From contig NW_027469171.1 in NCBI RefSeq assembly GCF_051020765.1, positions 62,001-126,000 on the forward strand: a DNA stretch of 64,000 bases, written 5' to 3'. Positions 1 to 14,800 of this stretch are shown here, piece by piece. The position numbers were made by a program, and so were the translations under genes. Numbering within the stretch: the stretch's first letter is position 1; every line of letters begins with the position of its first letter. The stretch is from Lasioglossum baleicum (Eukaryota > Arthropoda > Insecta > Hymenoptera > Halictidae). The notes beneath the pieces were generated by a model. That model saw nothing but the letters and a program-made list of their open reading frames with translations. It did no database searches and was not told where the DNA came from.

Positions 1-3000
1 GGGTTGTGTTCATGGAACGTAAAGTATTCGGAAAAAGAACGACTTTTTACGAACTGGTAATGTTCTCCGACGGTTGTACTCTTTACCTTAACGTTCATAC
101 AGCAAGACAAGGTGTCTATTGCCAATACTCTTCATAGGATTGACTCCCGGAAACCTAGTGTTACACTCGGAATCACATGATAGGAGCAGCTGTATACTTA
201 GCCGTTCTACTCTCACGGAAGGTGGTAACGCTGACGAACGGTTGGACCCTCGACCTTCTAATTCATACATGCAACTAAGGTGTCCGTCACTGAAGTGCAG
301 ACTTATTTCTTTCTCTGACCACGAAGATATTCTCTCGAACCAACGGGTTTGTTTTTCGGAGGGTTAGGGCTTCAGTAAAGCCTTTGACTTTATAGCAATT
401 GTTAACGTTCTCCAATGGTGTGCCGCTCTATCTCAATATTCAAACCGTGAAGTAAGGTGTCTGTGGCCAGTAATGTGCAGTGCATTTACTCCCGGAATAC
501 ATGTTTGACTTTCGGAATCACAGAATAGCTGTAACTATTGACTTAGCGGTTCGATTCTCAAAGGAGGTGGTATCTTTCTCCATCGGTTTGACTCTCGGTC
601 CCCTAATTTATACATGAATATATGGTGTCCCTTATTAAAGTTTTGTTGTAATTTGTTCCACTGAACACGGTGTTATTCTCTCGATACAGCGGGTTAGGTT
701 CTCGGGCGGTAAGGCTTTTTATAACAAGATTGGCCGTGTACCAATTGGAAATGATCACCGACGGTTTGACTCTCTGCCTTAATATTCATGCAGCTTTATT
801 AAGAACTTTTATTGCCCGCAATGTTCATATGATATGCTCCCGTTATACGTGGTTTGACTCTAGGTACCATAGGTTAGGTGAAGCTATTGACGGTAGCTAC
901 TCTCAAAGACGGTAGTCACGATCTCGAATTGCTTGACACTCGACCTTCTTATTCATACATGAAATTAATGTGTCCGTCACTAAAATGTACACAAACTGGC
1001 TTCTCTGAACATGAAGTTATACTCTCAATAAAGCTGGTTAGCTTCATGGAAGGTGCGGCCTTCTGTGAAAAATTAGACTTTATACCTATGGATAGCGATA
1101 CACAACAGTGTGACTCAGTACTTTAATATTCATACAGCGAAGTTGTGATTTTAATGTCGTAACATTTCAGCGGATTTACTCCCGGAATACCTGCTTTGGT
1201 TCTCGGAATCACAGCATAGGTCAAGCGTTTGACTTGCCCGTTCGGCTCTCAAAAGAAGGTGGTAACATTCTCGAAAGGTTTGTCCCTCGATCTTCCAATC
1301 CATACATGAAATTAAGGTGTCCTTCACTGAAATTATTACTGGCTTCCTTCTCTGGACACGATGATATTCACTCGATACGGCGGATTAGCTTCTCCGAAGG
1401 TAGGGCTGTCGATAAAATGCTTGGCTCTATAGCACTAAGTAACGTGCTACATCGGTTCGACTTTCCCCTTTAATATTTAAACCGCGAATTGTGGTGCCTA
1501 TTGCCAATACTGTTCAGCGGACTTACTCCAGAAATACCACGTATGACTCTCGGAAACAACGATGTGTGAAGCTATTGACTCAGCCGTTCGACCTACAAAG
1601 ATGGTGTTAACGTTCTCAAATTGTTTGAGATGAAAATTGTTAGAAGAGATGTCTTCTAATTCATACATGAAAATAAGGTGTGCTTCTGCTACAATGTCTA
1701 CTCATTTCATTCCATGAGCACTAAGCATGAAGCTATAGCGGGATAGGCTCTAGGAAAGTAAGGTATCCGTTAAAAAGTTTGACTTCTTTCCATTTGGTAA
1801 TATTCTCCGACGGACTGACCTTCTATTTTAATATTCAAACCCTGCATTAAGGTGCCTATTGCCAATATTCTCCAGCAGATTTACTCACGGATTATCTGAT
1901 TTGCCCCTCAGGTTCACAGGATGTGAGAAGGAATTGACTCAGCCGTTCATCTCCCACAGCAGGTGGTAACGTTCTGAAAATGATTGATTATCGATTTTCC
2001 AATACATACATGAAGTTAACAGAAATCAGTACTAATTTTTTTCCCCTGAACACGAAGTTATGCTCACGTTGATGTGGGAAGTGTTCGCGAAAAGTAAGGT
2101 CCAAGGTAAGACAATTGACAATATAGCAATTGATAAAGTTCACAAACGGTGCGCCGCACTATTTTAATATTCAATCTGTAAGATAAGGTGTATTTTGCCT
2201 ACACTGTTCCTGGCATTTACTACCGAAATACCTAGTTGACACTCGGTATCCGAGGACTGGTGAAACTATTGACTTAGCTGTTCATCTCTCACTGAAGGTG
2301 GTAACGTCTTCGAGCGGTTTTAAAGCTCGATATTCTAATTCATACATCAAGATAATGTTCCCGTCACTGAAATGAATGCCAACTCCTTTCACTGAAGAGG
2401 ATATAATATGCTCGATGACGCGGATGATGTTCGCAGAAGGATCTGCCTTCGGTAAAATGATTGACTTTATAGGAATTGGTAACGTTCTCAAGCTATGTGA
2501 CGCTCTATTTTACCATTCAAACCGTGATCCAGGTGTCTCCTGTCAATATCGGTCAGCTGATTTACTCCCGGAATAAGTTTCTTTCACTCCAGGTATCTCA
2601 GCATGGGTGAAGCTACACTCCACGCCGTTCGTCTTTCATAGAAGGTGGAAACGTTACCCAGCCGATTGACTCTCAACCTTGTAGTTTATACATGAAGTTA
2701 AGGTGCCCGTCACTGAAATGATTACTAATTTCTTTCACTGATCACGGTGTTATACTCTAGATATGGCAGGTCAGCTTCTCCGAAGGTAGGGCTATCGGTA
2801 AAATGTTTGAATCTATACCAATAGGTACCGTTCTACAACGGTTTGACGTTTCGTTTCAATATTGAAACCATGAATAAAGGAGCCGATAGCTATTACTGCG
2901 CAGCGGATTTACTCCGTGTATGGCTGGTGTGACTGTCGGATGCACAGAATATGTGATGATCTTGACTTATCCGTTCGTCTCACACAGAATGTGACAACGT

Positions 3001-6000
3001 TCTGGAATGGTTTGTCCATCGATCTTTAAATTCATGCATGATATTGTGGTGCTCGTCACTAATATGTGCACTAGTTCGTATCTCTGAACGCGGTGTTATA
3101 CTGCCGATACAGCGGGTCAACTTCTGGAATTCTGTAAGAAGTTTAACCCTACACGAATCGGTAATGTTCTGCAACGGTTTGACGACCTGCTTTAATATTC
3201 AAACCGTGAATTGAGGTTTCTATTGACAATACTCTTCAGGACATTTACTCCCGGAATATATGATTTGACTCTCGGAATCGCGGGGCACGTAAAGCTATGA
3301 TCTCAGCCATTCCAATCCCATACAAGGTGTTATCTTCTTCTGAAAGTTTGACCCTCGATCTTCTGATTCATACGTGAAATTAAGGTGCTCGGCACTAAGA
3401 AGTATAATAGTTTGCTTCACTGAACACGAAGAAGTACCCTCGATACAGCGCGTTAGATTCCGTTAAGCTAAGTCCTTCTTTAATAATTGTGACTATATAA
3501 CAGTACGCAGCATTGTTCCACGGTTTGACCATCTGCATTATTGTACATTCTGCGAAGTAAGGTATCTAAAGCCATTCTCTGCAGCGGATTCGCTCCCGGA
3601 ATACCTTGCTTGAATCTCGGAAACGTAGGATTGGTGAAGCTATTGACATTGCAGTTCAATTCTCAAGGAAGGTGATAAAGGTACCAAACGGATTGACACT
3701 CCATATTATAACTCATACATGATTTTAAGGTGGCATCACTAAAATGCACTCTAATGTGTTTCTCTAAACACGACGTTATACTGTCGATACGGCGGGTTAG
3801 CCTCTCGCACGTTATGGCTATCTGGAAATCGTTTGACTTTATAGTAATTGGTAACATTCCCACGCTCTGTGACGCTCTATTTTAATACACAGCGCGTGAG
3901 TTATGGTGACGATTCCCATAATTGTTCAGCGGACTTGCTCTAGAAATACGTGGCTTGGTTCTCTGAATCATAGGAGTGTGTTGATTCTCAAAGAATGTGG
4001 TCACATTCCCGAAACGTTTGACACTCGACCTTCTTATTCGTACAGGAAAATTGGTTTCCCGTCACTAAAATGTATACTAATTGGCTTGTCTGAACGCGCA
4101 GTTATAATCTCGATACAGCGGGTCACCTCTCGGAATGTAATGCCTTTGGTAGAAAGTTTGACTCTATAGCAATAAGTATCGTTCTACAACAGTATGTCGG
4201 TCTGCTTTAATATCCCTACCGTGAATGAAAGTGCCTATTGCCAATTAATTCCTGTTTATTAACTCCAGGAGTACATGGATTACCCCCGCCCCCGGAATCA
4301 CAGGATATGTGAAGCTATTGATACAGCCGTTCGACTCTCAAAGGGGGTGGTAACGATCCTGAACTGTTTGACCCTCGACCTTCGAATTCATACATGCGCT
4401 TAATGTGCCCGCCACGAAAGCGTATACTAATTCGTGCTACGGAACACAATGTTATACTCACGATACAACGCGTTGGATGTCAGAGGGTATGGTCTTCTGT
4501 AAAGCGTATAAACTTATACCAATTGGTATCGTACTCAAACTGATAGTGGCTCTACTTCAATAATCAACGCGAGTATTGGGGTGTCTAATGTCAATACTCT
4601 TCAGCGGATTTATTCCCGGAATTCCTGGTTTGAGACTCGGAATCACAGGATTGGCGAAGCTGTTTATGTAGCCGTTCGACTCTGACGGAAGATGGCCACG
4701 TTATAGAATGGTTTGATGCTTGTCCTTCATATTCATAATGAAATCAAAGTCCCAGTCACTAAAATGTTCACTAATTTGAACCTCTGAACATGAAGTTATA
4801 CCCTCGGTGCAGCGGGTTAGTTTCGCTGAAAGTAAGGAGTTCGGTGAGATGTTTGTGTCATACCTATTGGTAAAGTTCTCCTACAGTTTGCCGTTCTACT
4901 TTAATGTTCACACCGCAAATTATGGTGTCCATTGCAAATACTGTTCAGCGCATTTTCTCCGGGAATAGATGGTCTACCTCTCGATATCAGAGGAAAGGTG
5001 AATCTATTGCCTTATCCATGCGACTTGACCCTCCATCTTCCTATTAATAGATGCAATTAAAGTGTCCGTCTGCTGAAGAGTCTACTAATTTGTTTCTTTG
5101 AACACTAAGCAAGGCACTTGCTGCAGCGGGTTATGTTCTCGGAGGGTATGGTATCCGGTACGAAGGTTGATCATATATCAGTAGATACCGTTCTACGACG
5201 GTTCAGAATACTATATTACTATTTATACCGTAAATTATGATGTCTATTGCCAATACTGTACTGCGGATATTCTCACGGAGTACTTGGTTTGTCCCTCGGA
5301 GTTACAGGATAGGTGGAGCTATTGACTGATCTGTTCCATTCTCAAAAAAATTGATAACTTTCTCGAACCGCTTGAATCTTTTTCTTCTTGTTCATAATGA
5401 AATTAAGGTCCCCGTCAGTAAAATGTTTACTAATTTGATACTCTGAACACGATGTTATACCCTCGATGAAGTGGGTGATGTTCGCGGAATGTACGGCCAT
5501 GGGTAAAACGTTTGACTTTCTATCAATTAGTATCGTTACCACACAGTGCAAAGCTATATTGTAATATTCAATCGGCGAATTATGATATATATTGCCAATT
5601 CTGTACAGCGCATTCACTCACGGAATATCTCGTTTGACTTTCTGAGTCACAGGATGAATGAAGCAACTGACTTAGCCGTTTGAATCCCATAGAAGATTTT
5701 AACTTTTCTAACGGTTTCACCCTCGATCTTCTAATTCATGCATGAAATGAAGATACTCGTTACTAATATGTATACTAGTTCGTGCCTCTGAACACGGTGA
5801 TATACTCTCGAACCGGCGGGTTGTTTTCTCGGACGGTAAGGCATTCGATAAAACGTTTGACTCTATGGCAATTAGTAACGTTCTCACATGGTGTAACGAT
5901 ATATTTTAATATTCACTCCGCGAATTATGGTATCTATTGGCAATACTGTGCAGCATATTTGCTTTTGGAATACCTGGCTTGACTCTCAGAATCACAGGGG

Positions 6001-8860
6001 AGGTGAAGATAATGACTTAGACGTTCGTCTCTCGCAGAAGGTGGCAACGTTCTCAATCGGTTTGACCCACTATATTGTAATTTGAACAAGAAAATGCTGA
6101 GCCCGTCTGCTAACATTACTACTAATTTGTTTCCGTGATCATTAAGCAAGACAATCGTCACAGCGAGTTAGGTTCTCGGATGGTAAGGTATTCCATAATG
6201 AAAATGACATTATTCGAACAGGTAATGCTCCCTGACTGTTTGACTCCCGACTTTAATATTCATACCTTGAAGTATGATGTCTATTGCAAAGCATGTCATC
6301 GATTTACTACCGAAATACCGCAGATGACTCTTGGAATCGTCGTGTAGGTGAAGCAATTGAATTAACCGCGCGTCTATCAAAGATGGTGGTGACGTTACCG
6401 AACGAATTATTTATTATTTTACCCGTGAATTGAGGTGTCTATTGCCCATACTGTACAGCGCATTTAATGCCGGGGTTCCTGGCTTGACATTCGGAATCAC
6501 AGGACATGCGGTGCAATTTATATAGCCGTTCATACATGAAGCTAAGGAGGCCGTCACTGAAATGAATACTAATTTCATACCCTGAACACGAACTTATTTC
6601 GTCGATAAAGGCGCTAAGGTTCGCGGAAGGTAAGGCCTTCGGTAAAACGTTTCACTTTACACCAATTAGTAATGCCCTCAAACTGTTGACTGTCTACTGT
6701 AATATTCAAGCCGTGAATAAAGCCGACTATTGCCAAATCTCATCAGCGGATTTACGCTCAGGTTACCTGCTTTGGATTTCGGAAATACGGGATAGCTGGT
6801 GCAACTGACATATGCGTTCGACACTGAAAGAGGGTGGTAACGTTCTCGAGCGGTTTGACCATTGATCATCTAATTTATACACTAGGATAAGGTGCCCGTC
6901 ACTGAAATGAATACTAATTTCTTGTACTGATTACGATGTTATTCTCTCGATGCAGCGGGTCTGGTCCACGGAAGGTAAGGCCTTCGGTAAAACGCTTGTT
7001 TTTATGAAAATTGGAAACACTCTCAAACGGTTTGACGAACGGCTATAATATCAAACCGTGATATAAGGTGTCCGTTGCCAATACTGTTCAACGGATTTAT
7101 TCCCCGAAAAGCAGGATTAGCTTTCGGAATCGCAGGATAGGTGAAGCTGTTGACTTAGCTGTTCGAATATCATACAAGGTGGTAACCGTCTCGAACTGTT
7201 TTACCATCGATCTAATGCATCGATGAAATTAATGTTCCCGTCTTGAAAATGTGTGCTAATTCGTTCCTCTGAACACGCCTCTATACCCTCGATACTGTGT
7301 TCTAGGTTTTCGGTGGATAGGGTCTTCGGTGAAGCGTTTGGCACTATACCAATTGCTAACGAGCTTTATCAGTTTCACGCTCGATCTTCTTATTCATACA
7401 TGAAATTACGGTTCCCCTCAGTAAAATGTATGGTTATTTGCATCTCTGGCCACGAAGTTATACTCTCGATACGGCGGGTTATTCTCTCGGAAGGTAAGGT
7501 CTTCTGTAAAAAGGTTCGCTCTCTACGAATAGGTAACGTCTTACAGCGGTTTGACACTCTACTTTAATTTTGAGAACGTGAATAAAGGTATCAATTGCAT
7601 ATACTGTTCAGCGGATTAACTCCTGGAATGACTAGGTTGACACTAGGAATAATGGGGTACGTGAAGCTAGTGACATAAGTGACTTAGCTGTGCGACTTTC
7701 AAAGATGGTGGTAACGATCTAGAACAGTTTGCCTCTCGCTCCACTAATCCAAACACGAAATTGAGAAGGCCGCCACTAAAGTAGATACTAATTTTTCGCT
7801 GACCACGAAGTTAGACTCTTGATGCAGCTGGTTAGCATCACGGAAGGTAAGGTACTGTGTAAAGAGAATAACTTTATACCATTTGTTAATGTTGTCCGAT
7901 GGTTTGCCGCACAACCTGTAGTGCAGTGAATTAAGGTGTTTATTGCCAATTCTGTTCTGGGTATTCAATCACGGAATAGCAGGTATGGCTGTCGGTATCA
8001 CAGGATTGGTCAAGCGAATGACATTGCCGTCCGATCCTCAAAGAAGGTGGTAACGTTCCGGAACGGTATGACAATCGACCTTCAGTGTCATTTATGAAAT
8101 TAAAGTGCCCGACATTAGAGCGTGTACTCATTTGTTCCTCTGAACACTTTGATATATTCTCGATACAGCGCGTTATGCTTTCGGACGGTAAGGTCATCAA
8201 TAAAACGTTTGACTTTATATCAACTGTAACATTTCTCATATGGTTTGTCGCTCCACTGTAATATTACAACGGTGAATTAAAGCGGTTAATGCCAATACCG
8301 TTCAGCAGATTTACTCCTGGAATACCTGCTCCGACCTTCGGAATAACTGGATGGGAGAAGCTATAGTCTTAGCCGCTCGACTCTCAAAGATGGTGATTAC
8401 GTTCCCGAAACGCATGATCCACGATTTTCTAATTCATACATGAAGATAGGGTGCCCGTCACTGGAATGTATACTAATTTCGTTCTCTGTACACGTGGTTA
8501 CTCTCTCGAATCGGCAGGTTAGCTTCACCGAAGGTAAGGAAATCGGTAACGTGGTTGACTCTATACCAATAGGTATCGATCTACAACCGCTTGACAGTCT
8601 ACGTTAATATTCAAGCTGTGACATAAAGTGTCTATTGCCAATACTTTTCAGTGGATTTATTTCAGCAACACCTGGTCCGACTCACCGAATGACTTCATTG
8701 ATGAAGCTATTGTCATAGCGGATCGCCTCTCACAGAAGGTGGCAACGTTCTCGAACGGTTTGACCCTCGACCTTCTAATTCATGCATGAAATTATGGCGC
8801 TCGACATTAAACTATATACTAGTTCCACCCTCTGAACAAGGTGTTTTACTCCAAATACAG
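1..8860 (+). repeat. Satellite A array, plus orientation (block 1)
   Basis: About 26 tandem units of a satellite with a period near 343 bp (estimated by dividing block length by period). Landmarks recurring once per unit on this strand are GGTAACGTTCTC followed by ACGGTTTGA, then ATTCATACATGAAATTAAGG, ACTCTCGATACAGCGGGTTAG, and later ATTAAGGTGTCTATTGCCAA and GACTCTCGGAATCACAGGATA. The unit is internally dimeric: its two halves of about 171 bp both contain GGTAACGTTCTC, a shared ATTAAGGTG and a shared ACTCTCG box. Copies differ from each other substantially by eye. Several units are shortened, for example near 6390, 6530 and 7370. I see no gene here; the short ORFs are satellite translations. 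Confidence 0.93.
5280..6890 (+). repeat. Multi-unit segment with inverted relatives at 30.4-31.5 kb and 50.3-51.3 kb
   Basis: Within block 1, this run of satellite A units carries rare variants that reappear in reverse complement elsewhere. Examples are CCGCAGATGACTCTTGGAATC near 6317, AATTAACCGCGCGTCTATCAA near 6360, and TTTGAACAAGAAAATG near 6078. The same variants in the same order occur on the minus strand at about 31480-30400 and 51260-50290. By eye the match is clearly closer than between random satellite units. The 31-kb copy lacks about one unit (equivalent to 5500-5860) and about 160 bp near 6390-6545, so the copies are collinear with indels. This is a segmental inverted duplication inside the array, not a gene. 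Confidence 0.75.
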
Positions 8861-11800
8861 TCCAGTAATTGCGTACTGCAGATCGGAGCGGCATACGCTA
8901 TGATCTTTTTTATTATCATTAGCCTTGATATTGCACCATTTGCATTGTTTCGCAGATTTCTATTTATCTCTACATACTGTAACTTACTGATTTTATATTA
9001 TCGATATTTTTTCAAATTTTTCAATTTCTACTTTGAAAAGTTGTATCTCTCTGGTAAGGTGTGTTTGGAATTAGTTGAATGTACGTTTATGACATTATGT
9101 TATTATACTTATTGTTGTTTTATATGTTTGTGTGCATATGTACCTGCCCTGCTCTAGCAATCACGTCTGATGAAGACTTCTAGCTGCGTACAGCAATTCG
9201 GAGCGACATAACGGTTGGACTTCGATAATTTCTTCAACCTTGATTTTGTTCCGTATGCATTTTTCCCCAGTTGTCTATTTATTATCACATTCTGCAATTG
9301 AACGTCATTGTATTTTCAATTTTTTTTTCGAAATTTTCCGTTTTTATCTCAAAAAATATTATTTCCGAGCACAGCTCCTTTGGAATTAGTTGTGTGTAGG
9401 CTTTGGAAATATTATATAGAATTCATTGTCATTTTTTATGATTGATTCCATACGTACTAAGGTTTCGGAGCGACACGTCCGGAATGGTGTTGAACTTACT
9501 TTCGAGTGATCTGTCGGCACTACTGTATGGTCATCATTAATTTCCATAACCATAATGTTGTACCGTATGCATTCAGTCTCAGTTTTCTATTTATTTATAA
9601 ATACTGCAATTTACCGTTATGATATTTTCGATTTTTATCAATATTATCAATTTTTAATATAAAAAATTGTACTCTCTAGTAACAGTGCCCTTGGAGTTAG
9701 TTGTGTTTAGGTTTCTTATAATAATATGTTAAATATATTGTTATTTTGTTTGATTATCTGTATACGTACATACGCTGTCGGAGCGACACGACTTACATGG
9801 TCTAGTATGTTCGTACTGCAGGACGAAACCGCACCACTGGATGGAATTTCGATAATTTCTTTAACCCTCTTATTGTACCGCATACATTCCATCGCACTGT
9901 CTTATTTATTTCTACATTCTGCATTTTACTATCATGCTATTTTAAATTTTCATCGAAATTCTCAATTTATATTTCAAAAATTGTATTTTTTCAGTAAAAG
10001 TGTCTTTAGAATTAGTTGACGGTACGGTTATGACATTACCCTGTTAAAATTGTTGCTATTATATATGATTGTCCTCTATACGTACCCACGCTGCCAGAAC
10101 AATGCGACTAGCGAGGCCTTGAAGCTGCGAACGGCAGAACGTAGCGGCACTACTGAATGGTCCTCGATAATATCATCAGTCCTCGATTTTGAAACGTAAG
10201 CATTCTTCCCAGTTTTCAATTTCATGACATGTACTGTAATTATCCGTTACGACGACTTCGATTTTCAGTAAAATGTTCAGTGCTTAGTTTTTAAAAATTG
10301 TATTTCGTAGTTGAAGTGTCCATAGAATTAGTTGCACGCTCGCATATGACACACTTTGCTTCAACTTATAGTTATTCTCTATTATTCCCTGTATGCGCTC
10401 CTACGCTTCCGGTGCGACAGGGCTGGTGTGGTCTTGTAATTACGTAGAACAGATCGTAGTGGAGCAACTGGATGGTCTTCGTTAACTTCGGTAACCTTGA
10501 TCTTGTACCGTTTGCATATTTTCCCTGTCGTCCATTTATTTATTCCTACTGTAATACACTGTTATGCTATTTTTAACATTTTTCCAAAATTTTCAATTTT
10601 TATGTTAAAACATTTTATTTCTTAGTTATAGTGTCTTTGGACTTAGATGAGTAATGACAATACTTTGTAAAATTCATTGTTATTTTACATGATTGTCTGC
10701 ATACGTACGTACACTGTCGATAGCGATAGGGCTTGACTGGTCTTGTGGTTGCGTATGGCAGATAGAAGTGCCACTACTGGACGTTCTTCGTTAATTTCTT
10801 TAACCATAATATTGTACCACATGCATTTTGTCGCAATTTTCTATTTATCTACAAATACTTTAACGCACTGCCATTGTAATTGCGATTTTTTATCATAACA
10901 TTCTATTTCTATTTTATGAACCTGCATTTCCAATTAAAACTATCCTTGGAAATTGTTCAGTATGCGTTTGTGTCAATATATTGTCGATGTTATTGTTATT
11001 CCCTACGTATGCCATAATATGTACGTATGTTGTCAGAAATGCACCACTGGCGATGTCTGGCAGCTACGTACGGCAATTCGGAGTTGCACTACTAGATGAT
11101 CTTCGTTAGTTTCATTAACTTTTAATTTATACCGTTTGCATTTTTTCCCACTATTCCATTTATTTATACATATTGTAGTGCTCTGCTATGGTTTTTTCGA
11201 TTTTCCTCAAAACTCTCAATTTTAAGTTTAAAGGATCGTATTCCCTATCAAACGCGTCTTTTGTATTAGTTGAGTCATCGTTTATGATATTATTGTGTTA
11301 AACTAATTGTTATTATATATGATTGTCCGTATGCGAGGCTACGCTCCCGCAGAGGCACGGTTGGAGTGGTCTTCCAGTTGCGTAAACTATATCGGGGCGG
11401 CACTTCTGGATGGTCTTCGTTAATTTCTTTATCCTTGATTTTGCACCGTATGCATTTTCCCCAGCTTTCTATTTATTAATACATGCTGTAATTTACAGTT
11501 ATTATATTTTCGATGTTTTCTTTATTTACAATATTTATCATATAAAATTTTAATTTCTAGTAAAATGTCTTTGAAATTAGATGTGCTTATGTTTATGTCA
11601 ATATTATATTATATTATTAAATATTATATTATTTTATGTGATTGTCTGTATCGTACATACGCTATCGCAGCAACACGACCAGCGAGATGTTGTAGTTGCC
11701 TACGTGAGTACGGATAGGCACATCTGGATGGTCTTCGTTAATTTCTGCTTCAACCAGTATTATGATCCGTATGCATGTTTTCCAATTCTCTCATACATTT

Positions 11801-14800
11801 ATAAACACTGCAATTTTCTGTTTAAGATATCTTCGTCGTATATATCCTCGATATATATACGATTGTCTGTATAAGTACCTACAGTTCCGGAGCAATACGT
11901 CCGTACTGGTTTTGTAGTTGCGTATGGTGTATCGCTGTGAGACTACTGGATGGTCTTTGTTAATTTCTTTAACCCTCATCTTGTACCATATGCATTTTCC
12001 ACGTATTCCAATTACTCATGCACAATGTAATTTATTCGTTTGTTATTTATCGACTTGTTTCGAAATTTACAATTTTTGGTTGAAAAATTGTACTTCTTTG
12101 TAAAAGTGTCTTCATAATTAGTTGACCTTACGTTAATAACAATAAGATGTTAAAATAACTGATACATTATATAAATTTCTGTACACGTACCTACGCTTCC
12201 GGAGCGACACGCTAGGATTTGTCTTGCAGCTGCGTTCACTATATCGGAGGGAAAGTTCTGTATGATCTTCGCTAATTTCTCTAACATTGATATTGCATAG
12301 TATGCGTTTTCTCCAAGTCTTCCACTTATTTATACCTACTGTAATTTAATCTTATGATATTCCCGATTTCTTGAAAATTTTCAATTGCTACTTTAAAAGA
12401 TTCTATTTGTTGCTGAAGTGCCTATGGAGTTAGTTCACTGTACGTTCATAACATTATTTTGTTGATCAAATTGCTATTTTATATGACAGTCCACTTACGT
12501 ACCGACGCTTTTTGAGCGCCACGACTGGAGTGGCCTCGTAGTGGTGTACCACACATCAGAGCGGCATAATGGATGGTCTTCGTTAAATTCTTTTTCCACA
12601 ACACTGTAACGTATGCATTCTTTCGCAATCTTGTATCTATTTATATATACTGTAATTTACTGTTATGATGATATCTATATCTTTTAAAATTTCCAGTGCT
12701 TAGCTTAAAAAACTGCACTCTTTAGAACAAGTTCCTTTGGAATTAGTTGAACGCAAGCGTATTATCTTCTTTTGTAAAACTTATTGTTATTTTATATGAT
12801 TGCCTGTATGTGCACCTACACTTCCGGAGAGACACGACTATAGAAGTCTTCCAGTGCCGTACTGCACATCGGAGCGACACTACTGGATGACCTTCGTTAA
12901 TTCGTTTAACCATGATATTGTACCGTACGCATTCATTTCCAGTCTTCCATTTATTTATGCATACTGTAATTTACTGTTATGATATTGTATATTTTAATCG
13001 AAATTTTCGGTTTTTAGTTTAAAAATTGTTTTTCTCAGTAAATGTGTCTCTAGAAACAATTGAATGTACGTTTAGGACATTATTTAGTCAAACTTATTGT
13101 TATTTTATACGATTAACTCTATACATACTTACGATGACGGCGCGACCGGCGAGGTCATGTAGTTGCGTACGCCAGACGGAGCGGCATTACTGGATGATCG
13201 TCGATATTTTCTCCAACTACAACGTTGTACCGTACGCCCCCTGTCGTAGTTTTATATTTATTTATACATACCGTAGTTTGCTGCTACGATATTTTCAATT
13301 TCCTCCGATGTTTCAAATTTTTATTTTAAATAATTGTATTTCTTAGTAAACGTATCTTTGGAATTCGTTAAGTGTACGGTTATGACATTATTTTGGTAAA
13401 CCTTGTGTTATTTCATACTATTTTCTGTATGCGCACGTTCGCTTCCGGTGCAACACTGCTGGAGTGGTCTTGTTGTTGCGTACGACAGATAGGAGTGGCA
13501 TACTGTACGGTCTTCGATAATGTCTTTAACCTTGACTTTGTGCAGTCTGCATTTTTCCCAGCCTTCCATTTATTAATACATACTATAATTTACTGTTTTA
13601 ATACTTACGATTCATTTCGAAACTTCAATTTTTATTTCAAAAAATTGTATTTCTTAGTAAAAGTGGCCTTGGAATTAGTTGTGTATTCGTTTATGACATT
13701 GTTTTGTTAAAATTATTGTTATTTTGTACGATCGACTGTATACATTCCTCCGCTACCGGAACGACGCGAACGGAGTGGTCTTGTAGTTTCGTTCACTAAG
13801 TCGGAGCGACACTGCTGTATCTGTCTTCAATTATTTCTATAACCGTGATATTCTGCCGTGTGCATTCATTCGCAGTTTCCTCTTTATTTCTACATGCAGT
13901 AACTTACTGCTATGATATTTTCGATTTTTTTACATAATTTTCCATTTCCTGCTTAAAAAATTGTATTTCATAGTAAGAGTGTCTTTCGAATTAGTCGATT
14001 GTACGTTTATAGCAATATTTTCTTAAACTTATTGTTCTTTTATACAAATGTCTATAATTCGCATCAACGCTTCCAGAGCGACAAGACAGGCGTGGTCTTG
14101 TAGTTGTCCTTGGTAGATCGGAGAGGCACTATGGATGGTCATCGTTAATTTCTTTAATCTTCATTTTGTACTGTATGCATTTCTTCGCAGTCTTCGATTA
14201 TTTTACACATACTGTAATTTAATATTATGATATTTTCGTTTTCCTTTCAAAATGTTCAAATCTTAGTTTAAGGAACTGTATTTCCTTTGAAATATGTTGT
14301 ATATCTATGTTAATAGTTTCTTGAATTTGTTGTTGATATATATGATTGCTTGTACACGAACCATCGCTTCCGGAGCGACACAGCAGGAGTGGTCCTGTAG
14401 TTGCATTTGGTAGATCGGAGCGAACCTAGTGAATGATCTTCACTAACTACTTTAACCATAATATTGAAGCGTATGTATTCCCACTCGGTTTTCACATTAT
14501 TTCAATGTACTGCAACTTACTTCTGTGATATCTTCGACAGTTTCAAAATATCCAATTTTTAATATCCAGCATCGTGTTTCTATAGGACAAAGTGTCATTG
14601 AAGTTAGTTATGTGTACGCTTATGACGATATTTTGTTAAACGAATAGATATTGTATACGGTTGTTTGCGTAACTACGATAGCGGAACTACACGGCTAGGG
14701 TGGTCTTGTAGTTGCGTGTGGCAGATAGCATCGACATAATGAATGCTCTTCAGTCATTTATTAACCTTGATTTTGTACCGTATGCATTCTTTCGCAATTT

